Source: Allomyces arbusculus
Taxonomy: Eukaryota > Blastocladiomycota > Blastocladiomycetes > Blastocladiales > Blastocladiaceae
NCBI GenBank assembly: GCA_027604705.1
Contig: JADHYV010000131.1
Location: 1-30,325 of the forward strand
DNA length: 30,325 nt
Direction: 5' to 3'
In this document: positions 10,654 to 21,225 of the stretch, in pieces
Position numbering within the stretch: position 1 is the first letter of the stretch
Layout: each line of letters opens with the position of its first letter
Translations under genes and position numbers: made by a program
Notes under the pieces: model-generated
Databases searched by the model: none
The model's input: the letters and a program-made list of their open reading frames with translations, nothing else
What the model was told of the DNA's origin: nothing

Positions 10654-10727
10654 GGTTGGTGTCGGTGTGGTAGGAGGGGGGGGGGGGGGGGCTGGCGGCG
10701 GTCGAGTCGCGAGGTCAGAGGAGAAAT

Positions 10728-10772
<45 letters not shown>

Positions 10773-11041
10773 AGGCGCGCGAAAGCGCGCGAGATCGTGC
10801 GCGCAAGGGCGATCGGGGGGAGCGGCGCACGAGTGCGGGCGGCCCCGTTCTTTCGCGCGATCACAGCGCGACGCGCACCAGCACCCGCACGCTGCGTCGC
10901 CGCGTTCCCACCGACGCTCCAAGCTGGTCGGCCAACAAACCGGCATCAACCGGCCGCGACGATCCCCTTGCATGTTTTCAAAAAGATACACTCAAAGATC
11001 ATGGCCTTCATTCAGTCCGCCACAGTCCTCCCCATCACACG
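10654..11041. other. Intergenic: 5' flank of the presequence gene with simple repeats
   Basis: The 388 bp between the start of the presequence gene and the stop of TmcB-like gene 1, both on the minus strand, hold a run of 16 G (10676-10691) and a GA dinucleotide repeat (10730-10772). No gene is seen. Confidence 0.6.
10676..10772. repeat. Poly-G run and GA dinucleotide repeat
   Basis: Sixteen G at 10676-10691, then an uneven stretch, then a GA repeat at 10730-10772 with one C interruption. On the transcribed minus strand this is C-rich and CT-rich sequence just upstream of the presequence gene, so it may lie in its core promoter or 5' UTR. Confidence 0.9.
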
Positions 11042-14000
11042 TCACTCGTGCTCCTGCCCGACCGCGACCAGAGCCAGCCCGCCCGACTCCACCAACCTTG
11101 CCACCTCCCCCGCCGCGTCTTTGCTCACGCCCGGCGGCACCAGATGCAGGACCGCCGCCAACGTGTGCGCGCGGTCCCTCAGTCCGCGAAACCCGGCCGT
11201 TGCCGCGGCCACGGCCACCACGACCGCCGCCACGACCGCGACCACAAACGCAACCACCAACCCGCCCATGGCCTGCATCAACTGCGCCGTCACGACGTCC
11301 CGCAACGCCTGGTCCAGCGCCGCCACCCGAATATCAATATCCTGCGCGATTTTCTGGACCAGCACCAGTAACCCGTCGTTCGGGAGGGTCGGGGTCACGC
11401 TGACCCCGTTCACGACGACCGGGTCGAGTCCGGGCCGCGCGAGCTGTGCGCCCGGGATCGAGTTGGTGACGAGTTGCCCGGCCGCGTCGATGAATGTGCG
11501 CACAGCTTGGTTGAGCGGGATTTCCGGCGCGTAGGCGACGGGGGAGGCCACGTAGGCGTCGCCGATCACAGTCGTGATGCACCGCGCGGGGATCGGGGTC
11601 GTCGCTGGGCACGGCTGCGGCTGGACGGTGAGGGCCGGTAAGAGCGCGGCGAGCCGTGTCGAGGAGACGACGAGTGCCGCGTGCACGCGGGTCAAGTCGT
11701 AGAGGGCGCTTCGGACAGCGCGGATTTCGTTGGCTACCGCATGGATCGGAGGGAGCGTAAGCAAGAGCGTGTCGCGGAGGATGATGGAAATATACAGGAC
11801 GTACCGGGGTCGGCAAACAGCGGTTCCGGCGCCAACATCTCGCGCACCAGCAGCGTTGTCACCTGCACCTGTTGCTGCCGCGCGTTTGACTGCACGATCA
11901 GCTGCAAGTCGCGGTCGACGCCGTTGCACCTACCCCAAATCACACCCAGCATCAGCCCTCTCCCCTTCACTCTCCCCACCACCTCCATGACGTACATCAG
12001 CGGAAACGCGAACATGACCGCCGTGACCACCGCGACCCCCACCGCCGCCGCCACCACTTTTCTCGCCATCCGCGTCCGGGGCGACACGCGCGGCCCCGCC
12101 CCGTCCCCGGGCCCCGCGGCACCTCCGGCCCCCGTCGCGTCGGCCGGCGTCCCTGCCCCCGCCCCTGCCGCCGCATCGATTCCAGCGGTCGACACCGTCG
12201 GTCCGTTCTCGTCATGCTCGTCGCTGTCGGCCTCGGTCAGTTCGGCAAACGCCTCGATCTCCTCGTCGAGCGCGGTGACGGCGGCGGCGGCCGCGGGTTT
12301 CGAGAGAGACCGCAGCGCGCGCAGGACGCGGTCTTCCACCTGGAAGTAGGCGTGCAGGGGCTACGTACGTTGAACCAATTGATTAGTCGGGTCAGTCGCG
12401 CGTACCAGCTGCCGGAGTCTGGTGGAGACGAAAACGCGTACCTTGAAGTAGACGAACGCCGCCGTGACCCCCACCAACACCACCGCGGCCACCAACATGA
12501 CGACGATCCCCGCCTGGCTCACACTAACCAGGTCCTGGAATGCGGCAATCCCACGATCCGGAATCGCGCGGACCGCCGCTAAGATCGTCGCGTAATTCTG
12601 CACGACAAACCGCGCGCTCAGACTCTGTTCCGCGATCTCCGGAGAAAACTCGCCAAACGCCGGGTACTCGAGGATCAAATGGCCCAATTCCAATAACATG
12701 GTGAACAGATTCGCGGGGGCCATCGTCGCGGGCACCGTGGTCAACAGCGTCGGGAATGTCGAGTTGACCGTGAAAAACGCACGCGCCATGGCGGGCGGCG
12801 CGCGCGCCGCGTCGGCCACGACATATGGTAACGCATCGGTTTCCATGGCGGTCACCGCGCCGCGGATCTGGGCCATCGCGGCAACGTGCTCGTCGCGCAT
12901 TTGCGCCAGGTGCGCAGTAATGTTGCGCGCGGGAAACTGCGCGGAGGTCATGGCGCGGTGCACGCCGTCGAGGAGCGAGGTCGCGGTTCGTCGTGCGAGG
13001 GCCGCGCGGACAAACGTCGTGTTGACTACGTTCACGGCGCCCTGGACGAACAGGACGGACAGGGCGAATCCGGCAACGAGCGACGCGAGGTAGAGTAACC
13101 CGAGAATCGCGGCCGCGCGACGTTGTTGTAGAGGGGCAACGATCCGATCGACGAGTTGCTTGCGCGTCTGTTGTTTTTGCCGGTGTGCCTTGGACGCCGA
13201 CGAGCCTACGTAGCGCCAATGAAGAGGTCAGTTCCATCCCATCCCATCCCATCCCATCCCGCGCCAACACGCTCGATCCACCACGACGCGCGCGGCCCGG
13301 ACGGACGCACCCGACTGGTCCGACATCGCCGTATTCCCCGGGCGAAACGATTCGCGGAACACGCCCATCCCCATCGCGCTACTTCCATTCTCCCCGGTCC
13401 CGACATCCCCTCCACGATCCCCCTCCTCGACAATCGCCGGTGTTTCCCGCAGCACGCTACTGCCCACATGGTCACCGACCTCAGCTTCCTCGACCATATC
13501 CAGGACTGCTGCAGCTTTGCCCGCGTTCCCGTCGACCGTCATCAGAAACTGCGCATACGCGCGGAGGACGGTTTTCGATTTCGGACACGCGGCGAGGAGC
13601 CGCGCATAGGCGCGCAGTGCCGTCGCACGATGCAGCGCGAGGGTGCCGATGGCCGCCGAGACGACCGGGGCGGCGGCGCCCGTGCGCACGGATTCGAAAA
13701 CGGCGCGCGCCTCCATCCCCATTCCCCTTAACGTCAGTCTTTGCCGCGGCCAACAGATCCAATCGGTTCGGCTCAGGAACGTACCGCATGCAAACTGCGC
13801 AAATGTGCGGTCGTCGCCGCGCGTGACACCCCCCGCAACTCGGCCGACTCGAGCGCGTCCACCTCGCCATGGCCGTCACCGCCGGTCCCGGCCTGCTCGG
13901 CCGCGGCGCGGTCGTGCGCATACACGTGAAACTTCAAATCAACCGCGAGTTTCCGCTTCCGCACGTCATCCAAGATCGCCGACGCGGCACTCGCCCCCGC

Positions 14001-15948
14001 CGGATCGAACCACGCGCCGAGCGCGCGCGCCGCGTCTAGGAGCAGCGCGGGGGAGTCGAATTCGCGCAATCCGCGCGCGAGTAAGTGCAGCGCGAGCGTC
14101 GCTTGGTCCGGGGTCGGGTGCCCGCGGAGAAGCACGCGCAGGCCTAGGAGGCATCAGTTCCGGAGCACCGGGGCCGGTGAAGTGGGTAGCTCGGTACGTA
14201 CACGCCTCGACGTGCGCCGGCGCGCGAAACACTTTGGTCCGCCCGCCTCCACTTTTCCGTTGCCGGACGACCGCCAGCACTTCCACCGACGTGCCCTGCA
14301 TCAGTTGCGCGAGCATGCTGTGTGCGGCCGCCGCGTCGGCCGCCAGCGGCGCGTCCCCACCGGCTGCCCCTGCCGTCGCGCGAACCGCCGACCCGGCGAC
14401 CCCACGCACGCGGTCGGCGTGCGCGGTCGACGCCGACGTGCGCAACCCGCCCGCGTGCCCACCGCCGTGGGACGACGCGTCGGCGATCGCTGCCGCGTGC
14501 CACCGGCGCACTGCGCCGTCGAACACGGCCGTATGCGCACGGCGCGAGACGAGGATGCCCCCCAAGAACCCGGCGCCCGCGCAGGGTAAAACGACGACGA
14601 GCCACGCGTTTGCTAGAGTCGGGATCGCGGTCGCTGCCATTGTGCCCGCGAGTGCCGCCGCGGCGGCCGTGGTAAGTGCCGTGCGGAGGACGGTCATCCC
14701 GGGCGTGTAATAGGGTAACGACTGCAGGAGGGTCGAGATCAGGTACGCGAGGATCGCGAGCGCGAGAACTAGGTACCACCAGTCGGACGTGGATTGCGCC
14801 GGGTTCGGGGTGAAAGGGGTGGGGGAGGTGAAAGTGAAGAGCGCAGTGAGGAGGATTCGGGAGAGGCTGCTGAGCAGGTCGAACCGCGTGTGCGGCCGGG
14901 CGTCGGGGCTCGTGGAGCGTGGGGAGGTCGTGCCCAGCTACATAGGGGGCCGGTGAGTAGGTGGAGAATAGAGCGAGATGTATGGGAACACGGACAAACG
15001 CAGCGCCGAAGGCGAGCAGCGGCAAGTACAGTGCGAGCGCAATCGCGTCGAGCACGACCAAGGGTGCGTGCGGTGATGCCGTGCACGACAGGTTCCATTC
15101 GGGCGCGACGTTGTTGACGCACCGCACGCCCGCTAAGAAAACGAGCAGCATCGGCAGAGCGAGTGCCGTTTGCACGATGGCGAGCAGGACGCGCAACACT
15201 TTCAGCGGCCAGGGCGGGACGCTGCCAGGACCCCAGAGCAGCCGGGTCGCGACGAATGCGAGCAGGGCGAGCGTGAGGAAGAGGATCGCGAGGGCTTGCG
15301 TGGTTTCAGGTGGGGGTCAGGACTATGCGCGCGAGGTGGGGAAGAAAAGGCTCGGAGTGTACCGAATGCGTTGATTTGCACAAAATTCGAGTAGGGCGCG
15401 GCAACGTAGCGCAGCGGCTCGACAATGTAGCTGACCTCGGTGGGCATGTCGGCCAGCAATCGCGGCGCAAAGGCAAACGCGAGCAGTTGCCAGTCGTCAA
15501 AAAACTACGCATCGCCCCCGCCATGCGCATCGTATCAGTCGCTGATGTTCTCGCCATTATTTAGAAACCGTGCGCGCGTAGATACCCTCAGCACCCACCA
15601 CATGCGCGGCGGCACATCGTCCTCCTTCGCAATCGCATACGCGACCCGGAACAGCGCCGATTCGATGCGCGACAGCGATAGGACCGAGTGCGGCGCTGGC
15701 CGCGCGCGCGGGACCGGCGGGGGCGGGAGCATCGGGCTGGCGTGCATGTCGGAGAGATCGCGCGACTCGAGAATACGTGCAGCTGATCCGGCGGTGCCGA
15801 TGCCGGCCGGTCGTTTGCGCAGGCCCGCGTCGGCGGTGCCGGGGAACGAAAGCCCGGGTGCGGCTGCGGCTGTTGCACCGGCGTCGCCGGAGCTGGCGCT
15901 GCCGGCGGTGTCGGCACCAATGTCGTTCCAGCTGATGCGTGTGGCCAT
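11042..15948 (-). CDS. TmcB-like polytopic membrane protein, gene 1 (complete)
   Basis: Nine exons on the minus strand (15948-15586, 15504-15363, 15294-14996, 14937-14202, 14143-13785, 13710-13311, 13205-12442, 12360-11805, 11733-11042) give 1436 residues in one frame. The order is: a low-complexity N-terminus; LSRIESALFRVAYAI; about seven hydrophobic segments between 122 and 400; a helical, TPR-like region at about 514-700 (CPKSKTVLRAYAQFLMTVDGN); then four further membrane segments at about 796-818, 998-1019, 1122-1149 and 1364-1388. The front half matches my memory of TmcB-like proteins (tiny macrocysts B; TmcB/TmcC TPR region). I find no PAS domain, unlike Dictyostelium TmcB. The back half forms two helix-loop-helix units with long loops and a conserved DEEIEAF motif after the second helix. 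Biochemical function is unknown. Intron choices are supported by frame continuity and by a paralogue at 26370-30325. Confidence 0.82.
12361..12441 (-). other. Intron of TmcB-like gene 1 at a position shared with gene 2
   Basis: 81 bp, GTACGC ... TACGTAG, between complete codons, just after a membrane helix ending in YFK and before PLHAYF. The paralogue has an intron at the same point (LFK, then PIKCY), so the site predates the duplication. The other introns of gene 1 are at 15505-15585, 15295-15362, 14938-14995, 14144-14201, 13711-13784, 13206-13310 and 11734-11804. Confidence 0.85.
13206..13310 (-). other. Intron of TmcB-like gene 1 carrying a pentamer repeat
   Basis: 105 bp from GTGCGT to ACGTAG, with AACTGACCTC as the branch region. 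Another donor nearer the acceptor is possible, but this one splits a Gly codon after one base, exactly as the matching intron of the paralogue does (28582-28647). A CCATC pentamer is repeated about five times inside it (13234-13260, plus strand). Confidence 0.7.
13234..13260. repeat. CCATC pentanucleotide tandem repeat
   Basis: About five head-to-tail CCATC units inside an intron of TmcB-like gene 1. On the transcript strand it reads GGGAT. Confidence 0.9.
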
Positions 15949-16813
15949 TTTGATTGTGGTCGCTGGGGGTCGCGAATGGAGAGCTGCTTCGATTTGACAA
16001 TACTGAGTGTGGAAGTTGGGGAAGCTGGAGAGGGGGGGGGGGGTCGGTGCCGTACACGGCGGTGCCGCGCGGTGCTGCCGACCGCGGTCCTGATGCGGCG
16101 CGCCGGGTCGTCTGCCGCGAGATAGCGCGCTCGTCGTGGATGCTGTCGCTCGCGGGAGTGCTTGATCGAGCAAGCTCGAGCGCGCCGAGAGTCAAGACTC
16201 GGCCGCCTTGATCGCCGCCCGCGGCGTGACCGCGTGCGCGAACCGTCCGACGCCTAATAACCACTCCACCCGCCTTCCCACCCGCTTCCCACCGCACAGT
16301 TGGACAGCACCAACTTAACCCCACGATTCCCGCGGCCCGACACCCAGAGCGCGCATCCAACTCGATGCATTCGGCGCAGATACCGGCTGCCAGCACGCCG
16401 TCGGCCTCGCGGCGCGCCTCGCTCGCGCACCTGCCCATTACCACGACCGACACCGCATCCTTACAGCCCCGCCGCGCGAGTGGGACAACGGCCAACAGCG
16501 CACCACGACGTGCATCGCGGCGAAGTAGCGCAGCCGCATCCAGGAGTGCAGGCGGTGGTGCCGACGCACGGCCGTCGGTCGTGCTGATGCCGTCGTTTTC
16601 CAAGTGTTTGTATTTAACGAACCTCAGCTCCTCGGAACGAACCGAAGCCAGAACGACTGATGTTATGTTGGACTCTGCTTGTCTAGTCCCCGAATCCCCC
16701 ATTTCCCGACCACGCGGTCTGTACGATGCGCGCACTCTCTGTTCTCGAATGGACCTCCTCGCGCTCACTACCCCGTCCCATCATTTCCAGACCTCAGCGC
16801 CGACTCGGGCCGC
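15949..16813. promoter_or_regulatory. Divergent intergenic region, TmcB-like gene 1 and MSP-like gene
   Basis: 865 bp between two gene starts that point away from each other. It holds a 12-base G run (16032-16043), close to the TmcB-like start. Part of the right side may be an upstream exon of the MSP-like gene: a plus-strand frame is open from an ATG at 16365 to about 16608 and can be joined, over a segment ending TGTCTAG at 16687, to the frame of that gene. I could not decide this. Confidence 0.45.
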
Positions 16814-18588
16814 ATGCACATCTCCGACCTCCTCTCGCACCAAACCCGCCGCCGAACCCGGTCGCCCTCGACGTCTCCGGCGACCGCAGCGATTCGGGAC
16901 CTCGACCGCATCGTCAACTCCAGTTCCACCGACTCCCCTCCGCATGCGCCATCGTCGACCACGTCCGGGTCGGACCCGCCGCGGGACCCGGCGCAGCTGA
17001 TGCAGGCCGTGTTGCGGTTACGGGACCAGATGGACGATGTTGCCGCGATGGCCGTTGAGGAGGGTGCGCGACGGCGGCGGACGACGACGGGTACCACGGG
17101 CGCGACGCGGATTTCGGGCGTGCCGAGTTTGACCGAAGCGGAAGAGGACGAGGACGAGGAGAGCAGTGACTTGAGTCTGACGGCGGCGGACAACCTCCTG
17201 CAAGCCTGCGATTCCGTCATGACCGTTGAAGGTGCCGATCAATCACCTGTGCTCCATGCCGACTCTCTTGTGACGAAACTGACGTTTTCCCTGCGCTTGT
17301 AGCCTATATGCACCCGGACCTCCCTCTGCACTCACCACCTCCCCCCACCCGCCCCGCGCTGCTCAGTCCGGGCGCGTACTTTGCCGCCAAATCGCACGCG
17401 CTCGGGCGGCTCGATGGCCAACGGCTCCCGCCGGCGCAACGGCCACACTTTGATTCGCCGTCGACGCGCAGTCTGATGCCGAATACGCCGGCAACCGAGG
17501 ACGGGTGGCCAGCGGAGCCGCCGATCAAGGGGGTGCCGAAACCCGTGTTTGCGCTGCCGACTGCGTCGGCCGAGACGGACCGCTCAGTGGAGAGGGACAG
17601 CGGAGGCGGGACGACGACGGCGGCCCGGCCGCGGCGTGGGAGTGGGGGCAGCAGTACTGGGAGCAGTGGTGCCGGCGGCGAGGCAGCACGGCGGTGGACG
17701 CTCGCGCGCGCTCCGCCCGCTCCATTGACTGAACCGAGACCGCCCGCGACTTCACCGCCCCCGCCCCCACCGGCATTGCACGCCGCGTTGGCGGCACCGC
17801 GAACGACCCCGCCGCGATCGCGCCGCGCGACCGCCGCGTCTGCGACGCACGACGACGGTGGCGCCGATTCGACCGCAGCCGCCGCGACGCCGCGCGTCGG
17901 CCCCGCGGGGCGCACCGCCCACCGGACGTCGCGCTTGACGACGACGCCACCCTTCCCAACTCCACGGACGGCTCCCGGCGCATCCGGCAGTGCGGCAACG
18001 ACCCCGCGCCGCCGCACCTCGACGGCGCGCCCAACGTCGATGATCCCGCCGCGCGCACCGCTCAGCCCGGCACCGAGCACCCCGCGCTCCACCACCACCA
18101 CTACCACCTCCCTGTCATCCTCCCGACCACCGATGTCCCATATCGCGCTCTCCACCACCGCCCTGACCCTCGTCATGGCCGACGCCTACCGCGCGCTGCT
18201 CACCATCACCAACCTGCATCCGACCAAGGCCGCGCGCGTGGATCTGATCTGGGCCCCCGCGCGCGTGCGCGTGGATCCACCGGGGGCCTACTTGCCGCCG
18301 GCGCATTCGCAGGAGGTCGCGGTCGCCGGGCCCGCAAGTGGGTACAGTGGGGAAGAGGGGGAGGGGGAAGGGACGCAGGTCGGGGTGGTGGTTGGGGGGG
18401 AGTTGGTGGCGAGTGTGAAGGTCGCGTTTGTGCGGTTGCCGGAGGTCGGGGAGGAGGAAGAGGGCGGAGGGTGGAGCGACGAGGACGAGGGTGCATGGCG
18501 GGACGGGGAAAGGAGAGAAACGGCGGTTGCGCCGGAGGGGGTTGGGTGGGGAGAGGATGAGGGGAGGAGGAGGAGGTCCGGCGAATAA
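16814..18588 (+). CDS. Low-complexity protein with a C-terminal MSP/ASH-like domain
   Basis: Exons 16814-17231 and 17303-18588, joined over a 71-bp intron (GTGCCG ... CTTGTAG) that splits an Ala codon, give 567 residues. The first in-frame ATG is at 16814. The N-terminal 415 residues are Ser, Thr, Pro and Arg rich and probably disordered, with a short helical stretch (LMQAVLRLRDQMDDVAAMAVEE, about 57-78). Residues 417-490 (MSHIALSTTALTLVMADAYR, then LLTITNLHPTKAARVDL) look like a beta-sandwich of the major-sperm-protein/ASH type, as in centrosomal SPD-2/CEP192 and VAP proteins. An acidic, Gly-rich tail ends the protein. The N-terminus may extend to 16365. The domain call is by pattern only; a centrosome or ciliary role would fit a zoosporic fungus but is speculation. 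Confidence 0.62.
17232..17302 (+). other. Intron joining the two exons of the MSP-like gene
   Basis: 71 bp, GTGCCG to CTTGTAG, with AAACTGACG as a textbook branch site. It places MTVEA directly before YMHPDLPLHSPP and merges what otherwise look like two separate reading frames. Confidence 0.75.
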
Positions 18589-18979
18589 ACATGTTGCTAG
18601 ATGAGGAAGCATTGGTGGTGCAAATGCTGCTAGCAATGGATGGTGGGCGACGATGCGACGCGATATCCAGCTCCGGCGCCAGCAAGAGCTTCCGGGCGTT
18701 GGATCGGGTCTGAAAAGAGCGTCGGCAGAGGGCGGCTCGGAGCGTTGTCCTGTATCGAAGGAATGTCGGAGCGGTGGAGAAGCACCGCAGGAGTGGTGCA
18801 GGCAGACTGCGTCGTCGGACCGCTGGAGGAACGTCGTTGGAGGAAGCACCATTTACATCCCGACCAGCGAGACGCATGTCGATGACCACTTCGGGGACCA
18901 CACAATCATGATCACGTAAAAGAACAACAAAACTAGGTGTCTCGAATTTTTCCACTCGCTACATATCCAACACTCCGCT
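18589..18979. other. Intergenic between convergent genes
   Basis: 391 bp between the stop of the MSP-like gene (plus) and the stop of MIC10 (minus). Presumably it holds both 3' UTRs. No gene is seen. AT-richer stretches near 18590-18640 and 18915-18965 could hold polyadenylation signals. Confidence 0.5.
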
Positions 18980-19434
18980 CTACGCCTGCTTGGGCACACG
19001 CACAGCGTTGAGCGTCACGTTCGGGTCAAACGACCTGCGTGGGCGGTCATCATGTCGCTCGTCAGCGCACCGAACACCCGGCGATCATCCAGAGGAAAAC
19101 CAATTGCATACCGCTGGCACTGCTCGTAGGCGACACCGAGACCGAAACCGGCGGCAAGCGCGACGGGCCACGTCTTTTTGCGGAAGAGCAGGACCGACGT
19201 GACGATACCAACCGACGTGGCAGCGCCGGCCTTGACGAGGAAGTTGGACAAGCAGCGGTCCCACTAGGTCGTTTGGTGTTGGTCGTGTCAGGATTTGATC
19301 CATGTCTGTTGATCGGCTGGCAGTCGTTTGGTCGTTTGGTCGTTTGGTGGCTGCTGATCATTGGCGGACAACCGGACCTTGCGGGCCAGAACCTCCTCGG
19401 ACGGGATCGGTGCAGCGTCAGCGGGGCTCGACAT
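18980..19434 (-). CDS. MIC10: MICOS complex subunit MIC10
   Basis: Three exons on the minus strand (19434-19378, 19263-19112, 19034-18980) give 87 residues, a normal MIC10 length. The protein shapes crista junctions in the mitochondrial inner membrane by oligomerising. Diagnostic features are SEEVLARKWDRCLSNFLVKAG at about 12-32, a first helix (31-46), the positive loop RKKTWPV (47-53), a second helix with the Gly motif GFGLG (58-62), and CQRSFDP (68-74). The first helix has only Gly32 and Gly38 of the usual GxGxGxG series, the positions between being Ala, Thr and Ser. The C-terminus continues about 13 residues past the usual end. Introns are 19264-19377 (114 bp, GTCCGG ... CCTAG) and 19035-19111 (77 bp, GTATGC ... 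CGCAG); the second is needed for the normal tail. Confidence 0.9.
19264..19377 (-). other. Intron 1 of MIC10 with a short tandem repeat
   Basis: 114 bp, the longest intron I model in the window. It separates LARK from WDRCL, the most conserved MIC10 stretch. An imperfect GTCGTTTG octamer repeat (about 19323-19350, plus strand) lies within it. Confidence 0.82.
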
Positions 19435-19720
19435 GGCGGCGTTCCGGGAATGCGACAAGTTGGAAGTGGTCGAGCGTGCGTTGGTGCGGCCGGCGCGTGG
19501 TGATCGCTGACGATGGCGGGGATGCTCGTTGATTTTTTCTCTCTGGCAAGCAAGCTCGACTGAAATGGCGACTTGTCACGCTGACCATGCCGTGTCCACG
19601 TCACGCTTCCTCACACGCGTTTCGCAGAACTGGAAACACCGCAACCACAAACCAAACCCGCTGTGAATCAAATTTGCACGCGCATCAGCGGCATGCGCTA
19701 ATCCAAAGAAGAGTCCCCAC

Positions 19721-20560
19721 TCAAACAATCCGCTCCAGCTCGCGCGCGTACATCAACGCGTGCTGAATGACCCCCTGCGCGTCCATCTTGCCCTCGACTG
19801 CGTCCGCCTGGTCAAAATGCACGACACCCTGCACCGCATCCATGGTCCACCCCTGCTCTGCACACAGCGCGCGCAACTGGTCGGCGTCCTTGGCTGGATC
19901 CAAAAACAACCGCCGCGCCAACGCGGCCACGGGCAAACTCGGCGCATAGGCGACCTCGATCGCATTCGCCATTTCCTTGCGCAACGTGAGCACCAGCGCG
20001 TCCAAGAACAGCCGGCACTCGTCGGCGGGCACGTCCTCGCGCGCGTGCCAGACATGGTGCAGCGACCCGTCCATGAGCGCCTGCTCGAGCTGCACGGCGT
20101 GCGCGATGTACGGGTTACTCCCCGCACGCGCGGCCGCGGGCACGAGCTCGAGCGCCGCGTGGAACTCGGCAATCCGGTGCTGCGCGAGCAAGTGCAGCAG
20201 GTGCAGGCCGCGGATCAGGAGGGCGCGCGGCGAACCCTGGGTGCCGGACGCGTCGTCGACGGCGTAGAAGGGGGCCACTTGCGCATAGTACCGCTCAAAC
20301 GCGGCGGTATCGTGCGCGCGGATCGAGACGAGGCACCCGCATTCGAGCAAGTCGCGCGCGAGCACGTGCACGGCCGGCGGGTGGGACGGGGATGGCAACA
20401 GCGCGCCGAGTTGCGCGAGCGCGCGCTTGGCGTCGGCGAGGTGACTGGTCGCCTGGGGGACGTTCATCGACGCGCCTTGAGCGACGGCTTTTTGCAGCAG
20501 GTCGCGCAGACGCGCGGCTTGGTCGAGCGCCGGGTTCGACATGGCGGCGGGCGTGGGCAT
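19721..20560 (-). CDS. RPN12: 26S proteasome regulatory subunit RPN12 (PSMD8)
   Basis: One uninterrupted frame of 279 residues, close to yeast Rpn12 (274). Rpn12 is a lid subunit of the 19S regulatory particle. Family features are LLECGCLVSIRAHDTAAFER followed by YYAQVAPFY, the helical region LLIRGLHLLHLLAQHRIAEF, and the winged-helix end of the CSN8/PSMD8/eIF3k domain (ANAIEVAYAPSLPVAALARRL ... QGVVHF). The start at 20560 is the first ATG downstream of GC-rich flank; 20542 (six residues shorter) is an alternative, and an open frame upstream to 21145 looks like composition rather than coding. There are no introns, unlike most neighbours. Confidence 0.92.
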   Translation of the reverse strand: MPTPAAMSNPALDQAARLRDLLQKAVAQGASMNVPQATSHLADAKRALAQLGALLPSPSHPPAVHVLARDLLECGCLVSIRAHDTAAFERYYAQVAPFYAVDDASGTQGSPRALLIRGLHLLHLLAQHRIAEFHAALELVPAAARAGSNPYIAHAVQLEQALMDGSLHHVWHAREDVPADECRLFLDALVLTLRKEMANAIEVAYAPSLPVAALARRLFLDPAKDADQLRALCAEQGWTMDAVQGVVHFDQADAVEGKMDAQGVIQHALMYARELERIV

Positions 20561-21225
20561 CGACGAGAGCGAGAGGTCGCGCGTGCGTGTCGACGCGGCG
20601 ATGGTGTGCCGAGGAACGGCGTCGAGCGGTGCGGCGCGGATCGCGAGCCGGTCGGCGATGTTGGCGGGGCCCGGGAAGAGCAGGCGCGGGCGGGCGAGCC
20701 AGTGGGCGGCAGCGGCGGCGGCCGGCTCGATCGGGTCGGGGGGCGGGGGCGGCACGGTGAGCGGAGCGGCGGCGCGGCGGGTGCGCGTCGCGTCGGCGTT
20801 GGATCGTTGTCGTTGTCGTCGAGCGTGCCGTGGTGGTGGTGCTCGAGCGGATGGCGGCTGCTGCTGGGCCGTGCGAACCGTCGAGCACCGCGGGAGAGCG
20901 ACGCGCCGCGCGGCGGTCACGACCGGTCGCGTGCATCTCACGCAGCGCACGTGCGCTGCGGCAGGCCGCGTCACTTCGCTCGCGGTTGAGTCAACGCCGC
21001 GACGGACTCCGCCTGCTTCTCGAGCGGGTTTCCGGCGCGTTTCTGGCGCGCTTCCCACCGCCAGTCCGAATGCGTCGGCTGAGCGATCGGCAGTCTGCCG
21101 GCGGTCTGCAGTTGAGTCAGGCCGCCAGACCAGACGGAAATCCACCGGAAAAGCACGCTGCGGGCCTGCGACACGGTGGTATAAAGCGGTCTGGCGCCCG
21201 CCCCGCCGTGACTCTCAACGATACC
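20561..21225. promoter_or_regulatory. Divergent promoter region between RPN12 and the NFX1-type gene
   Basis: 665 bp of very GC-rich DNA between two starts pointing apart. Both strands stay open in long frames because stop codons are rare at this composition, but none shows recognisable protein features. I did not find a copy of the yeast proteasome element GGTGGCAAA. Confidence 0.5.

Noticed and set aside
11042-15948. Reading TmcB-like gene 1 as a broken gene because no frame spans it
   Set aside because: Every frame change coincides with a donor/acceptor pair that restores the frame and, at several sites, matches an intron of the paralogue.
11042-15948. A PAS or cyclase domain in the TmcB-like proteins
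   Set aside because: Dictyostelium TmcB has a PAS domain, so I looked for one. I found no convincing PAS-like segment between the TPR-like region and the C-terminus of either paralogue.
15557-16768. A 403-residue minus-strand frame across the start of TmcB-like gene 1
   Set aside because: It overlaps exon 1 in another frame and extends through the divergent promoter region. It has no conserved features, while exon 1 of the TmcB-like gene does.
16814-18588. Treating 16814-17302 and 17308-18588 as two separate genes
   Set aside because: A 71-bp segment with GT, CTGAC and TAG signals joins them in frame, and the second frame lacks a promoter gap.
20830-21225. A 132-residue N-terminal extension of the NFX1-type protein
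   Set aside because: The sequence is Arg/Ala-rich without features, while the ATG at 21226 has a strong context and the region lies in the divergent promoter opposite RPN12.
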